Virus record (IMG/VR): IMGVR_UViG_3300031569_000053
Span: 1 to 20,103 of that record
Direction: 5' to 3' (one strand)
Length of the DNA: 20,103 nt
Source of the DNA: a virus
The stretch's first letter is position 1. The number at the start of each line of letters is the position of its first letter. Positions 8,585-14,347 of the stretch are shown here, piece after piece. The notes under the pieces are model-generated. The model saw nothing but the letters and a program-made list of their open reading frames with translations. It was not told the DNA's origin and ran no database searches. The position numbers were made by a program, and so were the translations under genes.

Positions 8585-9134
8585 ATTTAATTACTATATC
8601 ATTAGATTGCATGCAAAAAAGTCTTTCATTATCTATAATAAAATCCCATTCGCTATTTGGAGTAAAACCAATTAAATCTCCAGGATTGATTCCAGAAGCC
8701 TCTAATGAGCTATTACCGTATTTTAATATACCAACAAGCTTTTTTTCTTTATCAAGCGTAAAATCGTTTGTATCAACTATAGGTTTAACAAAACAACGTT
8801 CTAAAATAGTTTGCCATTTGTTTTTTTGCTTGTATAAATATAATTGACTTATATTACAAAAATATAAATCTTCTTTAAACCAAGATCTACTGTCTTTTTG
8901 TTTACCTTTTATATCGTAAAATCTTCTAAATACATTTTGATGTACTACAACTAAATCATTTTTTTTTATTTTAGTTGAAAAAGCTAATGGCGTTTCAACA
9001 ACTATAGCAATTCTATTTACCGCTTTCCAGTTTTCAATATTTGTATTTAAAATTAATTCTTTATCATTAATTTTAATTTTATTACTATATCTTTCACCAG
9101 CTGGTTTAACTATAAAGTCGTATATACTTTTCAT
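8529..9134 (-). CDS. Tandem GroES-like (co-chaperonin fold) protein in the packaging module
   Basis: This 201-residue protein reads as two GroES-like folds in a row. Each copy opens with an F(I)VKP strand (residues 7-11 and 115-118), comparable to DRVIVKR at the start of GroES. The second copy has GILKYG (135-140), then PGDLIGFTPNSEWDFIIDNE (151-170) and RLFCMQSNDIVIKYE (171-185). These follow the GroES order of a GD-I-F strand, a turn, an (E/I)-D-(N/D)-E strand and an SDI-A-I end. The first copy has IKKNDLVVVHQNVFRRFYDI (56-75) at the matching place and a longer insert (18-40) where a mobile loop would be. No clear IVL-type GroEL-binding tripeptide is visible. It lies between small virion genes and terminase, far from the groEL-groES pair. 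The fold is inferred by eye, and the role (co-chaperonin, or a structural protein reusing the fold) is open. Confidence 0.68.
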   Translation of the reverse strand: MKSIYDFIVKPAGERYSNKIKINDKELILNTNIENWKAVNRIAIVVETPLAFSTKIKKNDLVVVHQNVFRRFYDIKGKQKDSRSWFKEDLYFCNISQLYLYKQKNKWQTILERCFVKPIVDTNDFTLDKEKKLVGILKYGNSSLEASGINPGDLIGFTPNSEWDFIIDNERLFCMQSNDIVIKYEFQGNEVEYNPSWAKSC

Positions 9135-9362
9135 TTAATATTGTAGATCATATTCTACAGAAATAGCCATATTAGAATTAAATTTTTTCCAAGGCATAAC
9201 TTCATTATTTTTTTTAATATGAATGTTATATGAACTGTCTTGATCTTCAAACAAAATGTATGCTATTTCATGTCCGCCATAAACTTGTTGGCCTACCGCA
9301 TAATGCATAGCTTCATTTTTATAATCAGCCCCTATACTTATTTTTCTAATAATGGAAGACAT
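9135..9362 (-). CDS. Small conserved phage protein of unknown function
   Basis: The product has 75 residues and starts MSSIIRKISIGADYKN. It looks like a small all-beta protein with alternating hydrophobic strands (HEIAYILFE, SYNIHIKK, AISVEY). The N-terminal IRKISIG-DYKN pattern recalls small proteins found beside terminase in marine phages, from memory. It abuts the tandem GroES-like gene (stop at 9135, next start at 9134) and ends two bases before the coiled-coil gene's territory, so it belongs to the same operon. There is no membrane segment or known motif. Confidence 0.75.
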   Translation of the reverse strand: MSSIIRKISIGADYKNEAMHYAVGQQVYGGHEIAYILFEDQDSSYNIHIKKNNEVMPWKKFNSNMAISVEYDLQY

Positions 9363-9364
9363 TT

Positions 9365-9619
9365 TTATTCTTTATCTTCTTCTGCAATATCAGTATAAGA
9401 ACCGTCTTCAATATTAATTCTTATTCTACCATACGCAGTTTCAAGTTCTTGCTTAAATTCTTCAATCTCTTGACTAAGACCAGCTTGCTGATGTAATAGC
9501 GCATGCTTTTGGGATTCAAGTTGTCCAATACCTTTAATAGTATCGCTTAAAGTTTCTTGTTGTTTTTTTATTTTTACTAATTCTTCAGAAGAAATAGATT
9601 TAGTTTCTACTTTTTTCAT
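9365..9619 (-). CDS. Short coiled-coil phage protein
   Basis: The product has 84 residues. Residues about 10-65 form a single helix rich in Gln, Glu, Lys and Leu (for example EELVKIKKQQETLSDTIKG), consistent with a coiled coil. A short tail follows with YGRIRINIEDGSYTDI (about 63-78). The combination of a helix plus a YG-x-INI-x-G tail is common in small marine phage proteins near holin or terminase genes, as I recall them, with no assigned function. It sits 39 bases after the holin gene. An oligomeric structural or assembly factor is plausible. Confidence 0.78.
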   Translation of the reverse strand: MKKVETKSISSEELVKIKKQQETLSDTIKGIGQLESQKHALLHQQAGLSQEIEEFKQELETAYGRIRINIEDGSYTDIAEEDKE

Positions 9620-9658
9620 ATTATTAAATTTAATTATTATTTGTAAATATAATTCTTT

Positions 9659-10039
9659 TTATTTTGTTTTATCTTTTATTTTTTCATAAGTTCTTAATCC
9701 ACCTAATCCAAGCATTCCTAATAATACTGTCATTAAATGTTCCATTTGTAATGCAGGTGGAATGTCTACAGGTTTTAATATCCAAATAAATAAATCACGT
9801 ATAATAAAATTATAAGCTAAAGCAATCCCACAAATCCAACCAATAAATGGACGCCAACCAGCAACAAATATGCTACGATGCCCGGCCTCTATTTCATTTA
9901 TTTTAGTTTGTAATGATATTAATTCATTAGGATCTAATTCTTTACCTTTTATAGCTTCTCGTATTTCCCAAGCTAAGTTGCCAACTGGTGTTTTACCACC
10001 GCGCCCGCCTTTTAATAACCCAAGTAATGCTTGCCACAT
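9659..10039 (-). CDS. Holin, three-helix GTA_holin_3TM-like
   Basis: The 126-residue protein probably makes the inner-membrane lesion that releases the endolysin. The N-terminus is amphipathic (MWQALLGLLKGGRGGK), then comes a polar helix (25-54). The signature GWRPFIGW (61-68) leads into hydrophobic segments at about 64-90 and 100-115, and the protein ends in GLGGLRTYEKIK (111-122). The WRPF-GW and LG-GGLR-YEK signatures match the GTA_holin_3TM family as I know it. The M15 peptidase lies about 2.5 kb upstream in transcription, so the lysis genes are not adjacent. The ATG at 10039 lies just 4 bases after the preceding stop codon. Confidence 0.88.
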   Translation of the reverse strand: MWQALLGLLKGGRGGKTPVGNLAWEIREAIKGKELDPNELISLQTKINEIEAGHRSIFVAGWRPFIGWICGIALAYNFIIRDLFIWILKPVDIPPALQMEHLMTVLLGMLGLGGLRTYEKIKDKTK

Positions 10040-10042
10040 AAT

Positions 10043-10468
10043 TTATCTTTTTCTAGAACCTCCTGGACGTGATTTTTTAATATTGCTAGGAATTCTTTGA
10101 GTTGTAAAACTTTGTCCTTTAATAATAGAAGATGAAGCTGGTCCAACAATAGATTTTGGTTGTACAATTCCCGTTACAAATTCTCCTTGATTTCCGGATT
10201 TTTCAGCAAATCCTTTTACACTTGCTCCGACCGCTTGTCTCTTATTTCCTCTTGTTCCTACAAAAGCTCTTCCTGAATAAGGGGTGCCCACAACTTCTCT
10301 AGTAACATCTGATACAAAATCTTTTGGGATTGGATTTCCAAATTCATCTACTTTATTCTTATTAAATAAAGCACTACCTTCCATTTTTTTAATTGCATTA
10401 TTTCTAAAAGGGCTTCCATCAGAAGTAGCTCTATTATCAATTGGCATATCTTTTAAATCTTTATTCAT
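10043..10468 (-). CDS. Small basic phage protein with DLKDMPIDNRA motif
   Basis: The frame is open from 10528, but an ATG at 10468 lies 10 bases after the preceding stop, behind the A-rich leader TATAAAAAAAATG, and is preferred. This gives 141 residues beginning MNKDLKDMPIDNRATSDG. The same DLxDMP core occurs twice in the 313-residue protein encoded at 10971-11912, and SALFN also recurs between the two. The chain is rich in Gly, Ser, Lys and Arg, ends SRPGGSRKR, and appears mostly disordered. There are no enzymatic motifs. An ejected or internal virion protein, or a nucleic-acid-binding assembly factor, are possibilities. No function can be assigned. Confidence 0.72.
   Translation of the reverse strand: MNKDLKDMPIDNRATSDGSPFRNNAIKKMEGSALFNKNKVDEFGNPIPKDFVSDVTREVVGTPYSGRAFVGTRGNKRQAVGASVKGFAEKSGNQGEFVTGIVQPKSIVGPASSSIIKGQSFTTQRIPSNIKKSRPGGSRKR
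10427..10459 (-). repeat. DLxDMP motif copy 1 (coding)
   Basis: Encodes DLKDMPIDNRA at the start of the 141-residue protein. It shares ten of eleven residues in kind with the copy at 11742-11774. Confidence 0.65.
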
Positions 10469-10478
10469 TTTTTTTATA

Positions 10479-10793
10479 TTAAGTTGTTTTATTATATGCC
10501 TCTTTTTCCCACGGTAAATTCGAAGCACCTTCTTTCATTGTTGCACGCGGGTATGTTTTGCCTTTCCAAAATACAGCTGAATCGTTATAATCTAAGTCAC
10601 CTCGATTTATTTGATCTAAATGAACTTGCTCGTGTTTAATAACGTCTTTTAATTGTTTATCATCAGTAATATCTTTATTTACTAAAATACTACCATTACG
10701 ATTAGCCTTACCTAAAACACCATCACCTAAATCTACATTGTAAATAGGGGTGTTATCAATAGTATATGGGGGGTTAGTCAAATTGAATGCCAC
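10479..10793 (-). CDS. Small HExxH metallopeptidase-like protein
   Basis: The conserved part contains HEQVH in the context DVIKHEQVHLDQINRGDL, the zincin HExxH signature, followed by DYNDSAVFWKGKTYPRA and LPWEKEAY. A Glu in the latter could be the third zinc ligand of a gluzincin. The frame is open to a GTG at 10856, but that would overlap the preceding gene by 83 bases. The GTG at 10793 follows AAGAAAAA and leaves a 20-base overlap, giving 104 residues. Similar small proteins with a WKGK-YPR and LPWE pattern are known to me from marine phages. A virion-associated or maturation peptidase is possible, but the protein is very short and activity is unproven. Confidence 0.7.
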   Translation of the reverse strand: MAFNLTNPPYTIDNTPIYNVDLGDGVLGKANRNGSILVNKDITDDKQLKDVIKHEQVHLDQINRGDLDYNDSAVFWKGKTYPRATMKEGASNLPWEKEAYNKTT

Positions 10794-10956
10794 TTTTTTC
10801 TTGTTGTTTATATGGAAAGAGTTTATTAAGTGCTTCTTTACGATGGCTACATCCACACGGAATGTTTAATCCTTCTGAAACCTTATCTACAATTGTTTTA
10901 ATTCCTGTTGCAGTAGTTATTTTTTCTACCGTATCTCCAAATCCTTTTGATTGCAT
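10774..10956 (-). CDS. Short Cys-containing conserved phage protein
   Basis: The product has 60 residues, beginning MQSKGFGDTVEKITTATGIK, then CGCSHRKEALNKLFPY near residues 34-49. The layout (a G-GDT-EKIT--TGIK segment, then a C-G-C--RKE-LN--FPY segment) is one I recognise from small proteins of Bacteroidota phages, function unknown. The C-x-C pair could bind a metal together with the neighbouring His. The ATG at 10956 sits in a T/A-rich leader. The 3' end overlaps the HExxH gene. Confidence 0.75.
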   Translation of the reverse strand: MQSKGFGDTVEKITTATGIKTIVDKVSEGLNIPCGCSHRKEALNKLFPYKQQEKSGIQFD

Positions 10957-10970
10957 TTAATTATATTTTA

Positions 10971-11912
10971 TTATTTTCTATTAGAAACTCGTATTGCTCT
11001 TTTTTCTAATCTATTATATTTCTTTTTCTTTCTAAGAGCCTTAGCTTGATTTTTAGCTACATCTGAAGCACTGCTTGAGGATTTAATGTTTTTTATTGCT
11101 TTAATGCTTTCTTTTTTAGCCTGAACAGCTTTAGAAACTGTCTTTTTAATTCTTCTGCTTTTTCTGGATGATCTTTTGCTAGTAGCATCTTTAACGATAG
11201 GCATGTCTTTTAAATCTGCTTTAACTGCCGCCTTTTTTGTTTGCTTTTTAGTTGGTTTATTTGAAACCACATCTGCTGATTTTAAAGTTGAGTTAATTCC
11301 TTTAACTTTTGCTCTAGGTTTTGTTTTAACTTTAACTGGTTTTTTAACAGATCCTCCAACACCATATCCTTCATTTCCAGATCCATCATTTTGTACACCA
11401 CTTGTGCCTACAGAAGGTATTTGAGTTGAACTTCCCGGCATGGATTTTGTAGAATTAGCTAAGCTAGTTTTTAATTTAGTATCTGCAGTTGCTTTATTAT
11501 ATTCTCCAGTTGAAAATTTTGGAGCTTTGGTTGGAACTCCTTGCAATTTTGTATCATTAACTTCGCCTGAAGCTATTCTTTTTTTTCGTACTTTTGATTT
11601 TTCAAAGTCTGAACCAATACTACTAATTGAATCTCGTAAACCTCTTAAACCTTTAATAATTATTCCATCTTCAATACCTAAAGGACTTTTAACTTGTTGG
11701 CCATAGCCTTTATTCATATTGGCTGCAGGAGTTGATCCTCCAGCTCTATTGTCTACAGGCATGTCTTGTAAGTCTGCAGCGGCTTGTTTTGCAGCATCAG
11801 ATTTACTCATTCCTTTATCCATATTTTCTTTTAGCTTACCACCAAAAGCATTTCCTTCTAAAGGACTTTTATAACCTTTATTTAAATTAAATAATGCTGA
11901 TTTTTCTTTCAT
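10971..11912 (-). CDS. Basic, low-complexity protein with repeated motifs, possible internal virion protein
   Basis: The 313-residue protein is dominated by Lys, Ser, Ala and Gly. Near the N-terminus an NKGY-SPL unit occurs twice (LNKGYKSPLEGNAFGG and NMNKGYGQQVKSPLG). The DLxDMP motif occurs twice, as DLQDMPVDNRA (about 47-57) and DLKDMPIVKDA (about 233-243). The C-terminal 80 residues are extremely basic (RSSRKSRRIKKTVSKAVQ and KALRKKKKYNRLEKRAIR), suggesting nucleic-acid binding. There is no catalytic motif, signal peptide or membrane segment. It lies 4 bases after the 70-residue gene. Candidates are an ejected DNA-binding protein or a head-internal protein; this is inference. Confidence 0.75.
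   Translation of the reverse strand: MKEKSALFNLNKGYKSPLEGNAFGGKLKENMDKGMSKSDAAKQAAADLQDMPVDNRAGGSTPAANMNKGYGQQVKSPLGIEDGIIIKGLRGLRDSISSIGSDFEKSKVRKKRIASGEVNDTKLQGVPTKAPKFSTGEYNKATADTKLKTSLANSTKSMPGSSTQIPSVGTSGVQNDGSGNEGYGVGGSVKKPVKVKTKPRAKVKGINSTLKSADVVSNKPTKKQTKKAAVKADLKDMPIVKDATSKRSSRKSRRIKKTVSKAVQAKKESIKAIKNIKSSSSASDVAKNQAKALRKKKKYNRLEKRAIRVSNRK
11184..11216 (-). repeat. DLxDMP motif copy 3 (coding)
   Basis: Encodes DLKDMPIVKDA inside the 313-residue protein. The first seven residues match the copy at 10427-10459, and the last residues diverge. Confidence 0.6.
11742..11774 (-). repeat. DLxDMP motif copy 2 (coding)
   Basis: Encodes DLQDMPVDNRA in the N-terminal part of the 313-residue protein, between the two NKGY-SPL units. 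Confidence 0.65.
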
Positions 11913-11916
11913 AATA

Positions 11917-12129
11917 TTAATGTTTCATGTGTTTACTCAAATAGGAACCATCTGATTTAATATCTCCCGCTAATTTTGAAATGTGTTTTTCATCTGCAGT
12001 TTGATTAATATCTTTATATTTACCACCTTTACGTTGATCGTCTAATACATCCCTTTTTAAATAATCAATATGTGCTTTGTCATCCCGCATTGCATCACGT
12101 GCATTGCCTTTAGTAATTTTAGTTCCCAT
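11917..12129 (-). CDS. Small charged phage protein, 70 residues
   Basis: The protein is rich in Asp, Lys and His: GNARDAMRDDKAHIDYLKRD near the start and ADEKHISKLAGDIKSDGSYL near the end. It looks helical and soluble. Similar short proteins with a DAMRDDKAHI and ADEKHISKLAGD pattern are, as I recall, common in marine flavobacterial phages without a function. The ATG at 12129 lies 18 bases after the preceding stop, and the gene ends 4 bases before the next ATG. It is clearly part of the same transcription unit. Confidence 0.8.
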   Translation of the reverse strand: MGTKITKGNARDAMRDDKAHIDYLKRDVLDDQRKGGKYKDINQTADEKHISKLAGDIKSDGSYLSKHMKH

Positions 12130-12147
12130 TTGTTTAATTTTAATTGT

Positions 12148-12468
12148 TTAACAATTCCATCTACGTCTTGCTGCTCTACCTCTTTCTGATTTCCATCCTT
12201 TAGATCTAGCACAAAATGATTTACGTCTTTTCCAAGCTTTACTTCCTTTTTTAAGTTTTTTAGGATCTTTAGTAACTGCTGTTTGTAGCTTACTACCAGG
12301 ATTATCTCTTTTGTATTTTTTAACACCTTTTTCAGACATACCTCCACCAGCAGCGCCACCTGTACCAGTAGGCTTTGCTTTATTATAATAACCTAACGAC
12401 TTTTTTTTAGAAGGAGCCGGTGGTTTAGCTCTTTTAAGAAAAGGTGAATTTGTTTGAACGTAAGTCAT
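12148..12468 (-). CDS. Basic DUF6321-like protein
   Basis: The 106-residue protein is strongly basic. After a Pro/Lys/Gly-rich linker (1-45) comes a compact conserved block: GGGMSEKGVKKYKRDNPGSK, then KKGSKAWKRRKSFCARSKG, ending GRAARRRWNC. The order (a GLSEKG-KKY start, NPGS, RRKSFCAR and a terminal RKWNC-like end) matches DUF6321, a domain I know from cyanophages, other marine phages and algal viruses. Two Cys residues, one at the very C-terminus, could pair or bind a metal. Function is unknown; nucleic-acid binding is plausible from charge. It shares one base with the peptidase gene stop. Confidence 0.78.
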   Translation of the reverse strand: MTYVQTNSPFLKRAKPPAPSKKKSLGYYNKAKPTGTGGAAGGGMSEKGVKKYKRDNPGSKLQTAVTKDPKKLKKGSKAWKRRKSFCARSKGWKSERGRAARRRWNC

Positions 12469-12935
12469 TATATTATTTTATATTCTGTTTTATTGTTTAC
12501 TCTAAATGCTTGAAGCACTCTTTGTCTATTTTGTGTTTCGGAAATAAAACTTAAATGAACCCAATCAGGATTATGAGAATTTCCATATTCCCAAATAAGT
12601 TGATCAAAATTTAAATTGTTTTTTATAAAATGAAACATTTCAGCATTTGATTTATAATTGTATATATCATCAACATCAATAGCTCTTCCTTCACAATGTT
12701 GAGATTTAGAACTCCCCCCAATAGTTTTATTTAATTCTTCACTTCGAAAAAATGAAGTAATTTTTATAGGGCCTTTAACCCATTCTCTTAAAGGTTCAAA
12801 AACTTTTTCAGCAACTAACCCCATGTTTTGAAGTTCGTATTCTTTAGGAATATTTTCAATACCTTTTCGAATTGCTGTTGAAGATTTTATAGATTCATTG
12901 TAAGTTATATGTTCACTAATATACTTACTTTTCAT
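12468..12935 (-). CDS. M15-family D-Ala-D-Ala-type peptidase, endolysin candidate
   Basis: The 155-residue protein fits the Peptidase_M15_3 family. It shows ITSFFRSEELNKTIGGSSKS followed by QHCEGRAIDVDD. Zinc ligands are likely H80, D87 and H127 (the last in PDWVHLSF), the classical H-x6-D...W-x-H layout, and D124 is near the active site. These enzymes cut peptide crosslinks or stems of peptidoglycan, so it is the probable endolysin or a virion-borne wall hydrolase. There is no signal peptide, so export would need the holin encoded downstream. The protein has normal length and is intact. It lies between a one-helix membrane protein gene and the DUF6321-like gene. Confidence 0.9.
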   Translation of the reverse strand: MKSKYISEHITYNESIKSSTAIRKGIENIPKEYELQNMGLVAEKVFEPLREWVKGPIKITSFFRSEELNKTIGGSSKSQHCEGRAIDVDDIYNYKSNAEMFHFIKNNLNFDQLIWEYGNSHNPDWVHLSFISETQNRQRVLQAFRVNNKTEYKII

Positions 12936-12940
12936 ATTAC

Positions 12941-13093
12941 CTATTTTTTATTTGTTTTACTCATGATATACCACTTGTTAATAGTATAACCTATTGTTAA
13001 TAATAATAAAGTTATTTTTAAAAACGCGTCAATATTCATTAATGATACCATAAACGATGCACCATTTATAATGTAAAGTTTAAAATCTGTCAT
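12941..13093 (-). CDS. 50-residue single-pass membrane protein
   Basis: A short open frame with an ATG at 13093 begins 7 bases after the preceding stop and ends 5 bases before the M15 peptidase start, filling the gap exactly. The product starts MTDFKLYIING and carries one hydrophobic helix at about 23-37 (AFLKITLLLLTIGYT), then a basic end NKWYIMSKTNKK. The neat fit between genes and the leader support a real gene. Very similar one-helix proteins with an LLL-TIGYT-KW pattern occur in marine phages to my knowledge. Its position beside an endolysin suggests a lysis role (antiholin or spanin-like), but this is inference. Confidence 0.8.
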   Translation of the reverse strand: MTDFKLYIINGASFMVSLMNIDAFLKITLLLLTIGYTINKWYIMSKTNKK

Positions 13094-13100
13094 TGTTAAT

Positions 13101-13373
13101 TTAAAATTTAGCATTACCTGTATATCTTTTTACAGATCTTAAGGCATTTACATCTCCACCTTTATTTGCTTGAGCTATAGAAGTAATAGGAGTACCCATA
13201 GGATAATTTTTAGTTGGATATTTTGAAACTTCCATTCCGTTAATACCACTACTAGAACCTGGTCCGTGTTGACGTCCTTCTTGATTTAATGGTCCATCCC
13301 AAATATGAGATTCTCCTACTATACTAACTTTTTTATTTTTTGAAGCTTGATTATATGCTTTATCTTCTTTCAT
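13101..13373 (-). CDS. Small Gly/Asn/Lys-rich phage protein
   Basis: The product has 90 residues. Notable stretches are VGESHIWDGPLNQEGRQHGP (about 19-38), GSSSGINGMEVSKYPTKNYP and the basic end RSVKRYTGNAKF. It has no membrane helix and little predicted secondary structure. Its ATG overlaps the stop of the preceding gene by 4 bases (ATGA type), indicating translational coupling. I do not recognise a family. A minor virion component is possible. Confidence 0.72.
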   Translation of the reverse strand: MKEDKAYNQASKNKKVSIVGESHIWDGPLNQEGRQHGPGSSSGINGMEVSKYPTKNYPMGTPITSIAQANKGGDVNALRSVKRYTGNAKF

Positions 13374-13642
13374 TGTATGTTGTTTAAATTTGTTGTTTGT
13401 ATTTGTCTATCAAATGAATTTGGAAGTGGTTGACCAAATATTTGTGATCCTGTTTGCATTTCTCTAGGAGAAAAGGGTGATGGTGGCATAGCTGGTCCTA
13501 CACTCATTTGACCAGGCATTTGAGTTGGCTGAGCTTGTTGGGCTATAGCCTGAGCTTCTTGTGCACTTTGTGGCATTAAGGTAGATGGATCTGGTTGAGC
13601 CATATAACTAAATGCAGATTCTTTATTTAAATTATTATTCAT
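13370..13642 (-). CDS. Pro/Gln/Met-rich low-complexity protein
   Basis: The 90-residue product is dominated by Gln, Pro, Ala, Met and Ser (AQEAQAIAQQAQPTQMPGQM, PAMPPSPFSPREM). It is almost certainly disordered. It starts 2 bases after the winged-helix-like gene and overlaps the next gene by 4 bases. Such Q/P-rich short proteins accompany minor structural genes in phages, but no function is assigned. Confidence 0.7.
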   Translation of the reverse strand: MNNNLNKESAFSYMAQPDPSTLMPQSAQEAQAIAQQAQPTQMPGQMSVGPAMPPSPFSPREMQTGSQIFGQPLPNSFDRQIQTTNLNNIQ

Positions 13643-13643
13643 A

Positions 13644-14090
13644 TTATCTATTTTTATCGTTATTTACATTTTGAATTGCAGTTTGCAAAACAGTGTCGGT
13701 ATAAGTTTTACCCCTCATTATTGAATTTCTTTTTTCACTACTTGGAATATCATCTTTACCGAGCATAATACGGTACATCTTACTTATTAGCTGTTTACAC
13801 TTAAATGAAACTTTATACATATTATATTTTTGAGTAGTTTGATTCCGACGTCTCCATACTTCAATCCAACCCTCTTTTAATAATCTGTTCCAGCGCTTAT
13901 TATCCCAGCTGTAAGCGTACGTACCTATTTTATAATCTTGTTTTGTAAATAATTTAGTACAATCAAAATAAATTAAAAGCTCTAAATCAGCATCGTTTAG
14001 ATTATTATTGCGGCAAGCCCATTTTCTAATTATTCTATAATGCTTAAGCAAGTTTATATCTCTTATTTCACTTGCTTCAAGCTTTCTCAT
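13644..14090 (-). CDS. Winged-helix-like protein, possible regulator
   Basis: The 148-residue product has a helix-rich N-terminal half followed by WNRLLKEGWIEVWRRRN and TTQKYNMYKVSFKCKQLI (about 68-108). A recognition-like helix is followed by a two-stranded wing ending in basic and aromatic residues, as in MarR-type winged helices. The C-terminal 40 residues are basic and polar. It overlaps the groES stop by 4 bases, so it is probably expressed with groEL-groES. Related proteins are frequent in marine flavobacterial phages by my recollection. It could be a transcription factor or a DNA-binding virion protein. The fold is by-eye inference. Confidence 0.7.
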   Translation of the reverse strand: MRKLEASEIRDINLLKHYRIIRKWACRNNNLNDADLELLIYFDCTKLFTKQDYKIGTYAYSWDNKRWNRLLKEGWIEVWRRRNQTTQKYNMYKVSFKCKQLISKMYRIMLGKDDIPSSEKRNSIMRGKTYTDTVLQTAIQNVNNDKNR

Positions 14091-14347
14091 AAAACCACTA
14101 CTATATCTGATGATTTTATAACGTGATAAGCAGTCTTATCAATTTCTATTATATGCCCAGAATGCTTGTCAAAATATATTTTATCGTCTTGATTAATACC
14201 TTCAACTTCATCACCTACTGAAATAACAATAGCCTCTACATATCTTACATCATCTTTATGAGCTTCTGCTAAAAGCAATCCCCCTTTTGTTGTAGATATT
14301 TCTTTTGCTGTTTTATTTATTATTAAATTTCTACCTATTGCCTTCAT
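14087..14347 (-). CDS. groES: Phage GroES-like co-chaperonin
   Basis: The 86-residue protein is a single GroES fold. It has the KAIGRNLII first strand, a mobile loop at about 13-33 with the hydrophobic GroEL-binding tripeptide LLL in GGLLL (22-26, replacing IVL of E. coli GroES), and the closing SDIVVVL. The dome hairpin present in E. coli GroES between the AVG strand and the VGD-V-F strand is missing (VGDEVEGINQDDKIYF). That suggests an open roof, as in T4 gp31. The frame could start at a TTG at 14350, but the ATG at 14347 is preferred. It overlaps groEL by 17 bases and lies immediately downstream, the typical partner order being reversed (groEL first). Confidence 0.88.
   Translation of the reverse strand: MKAIGRNLIINKTAKEISTTKGGLLLAEAHKDDVRYVEAIVISVGDEVEGINQDDKIYFDKHSGHIIEIDKTAYHVIKSSDIVVVL

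Noticed and set aside
12057-12359. A 100-residue minus-strand frame overlapping two genes
   Set aside because: It is out of frame with, and almost wholly inside, the DUF6321-like and 70-residue genes, both with recognisable products.
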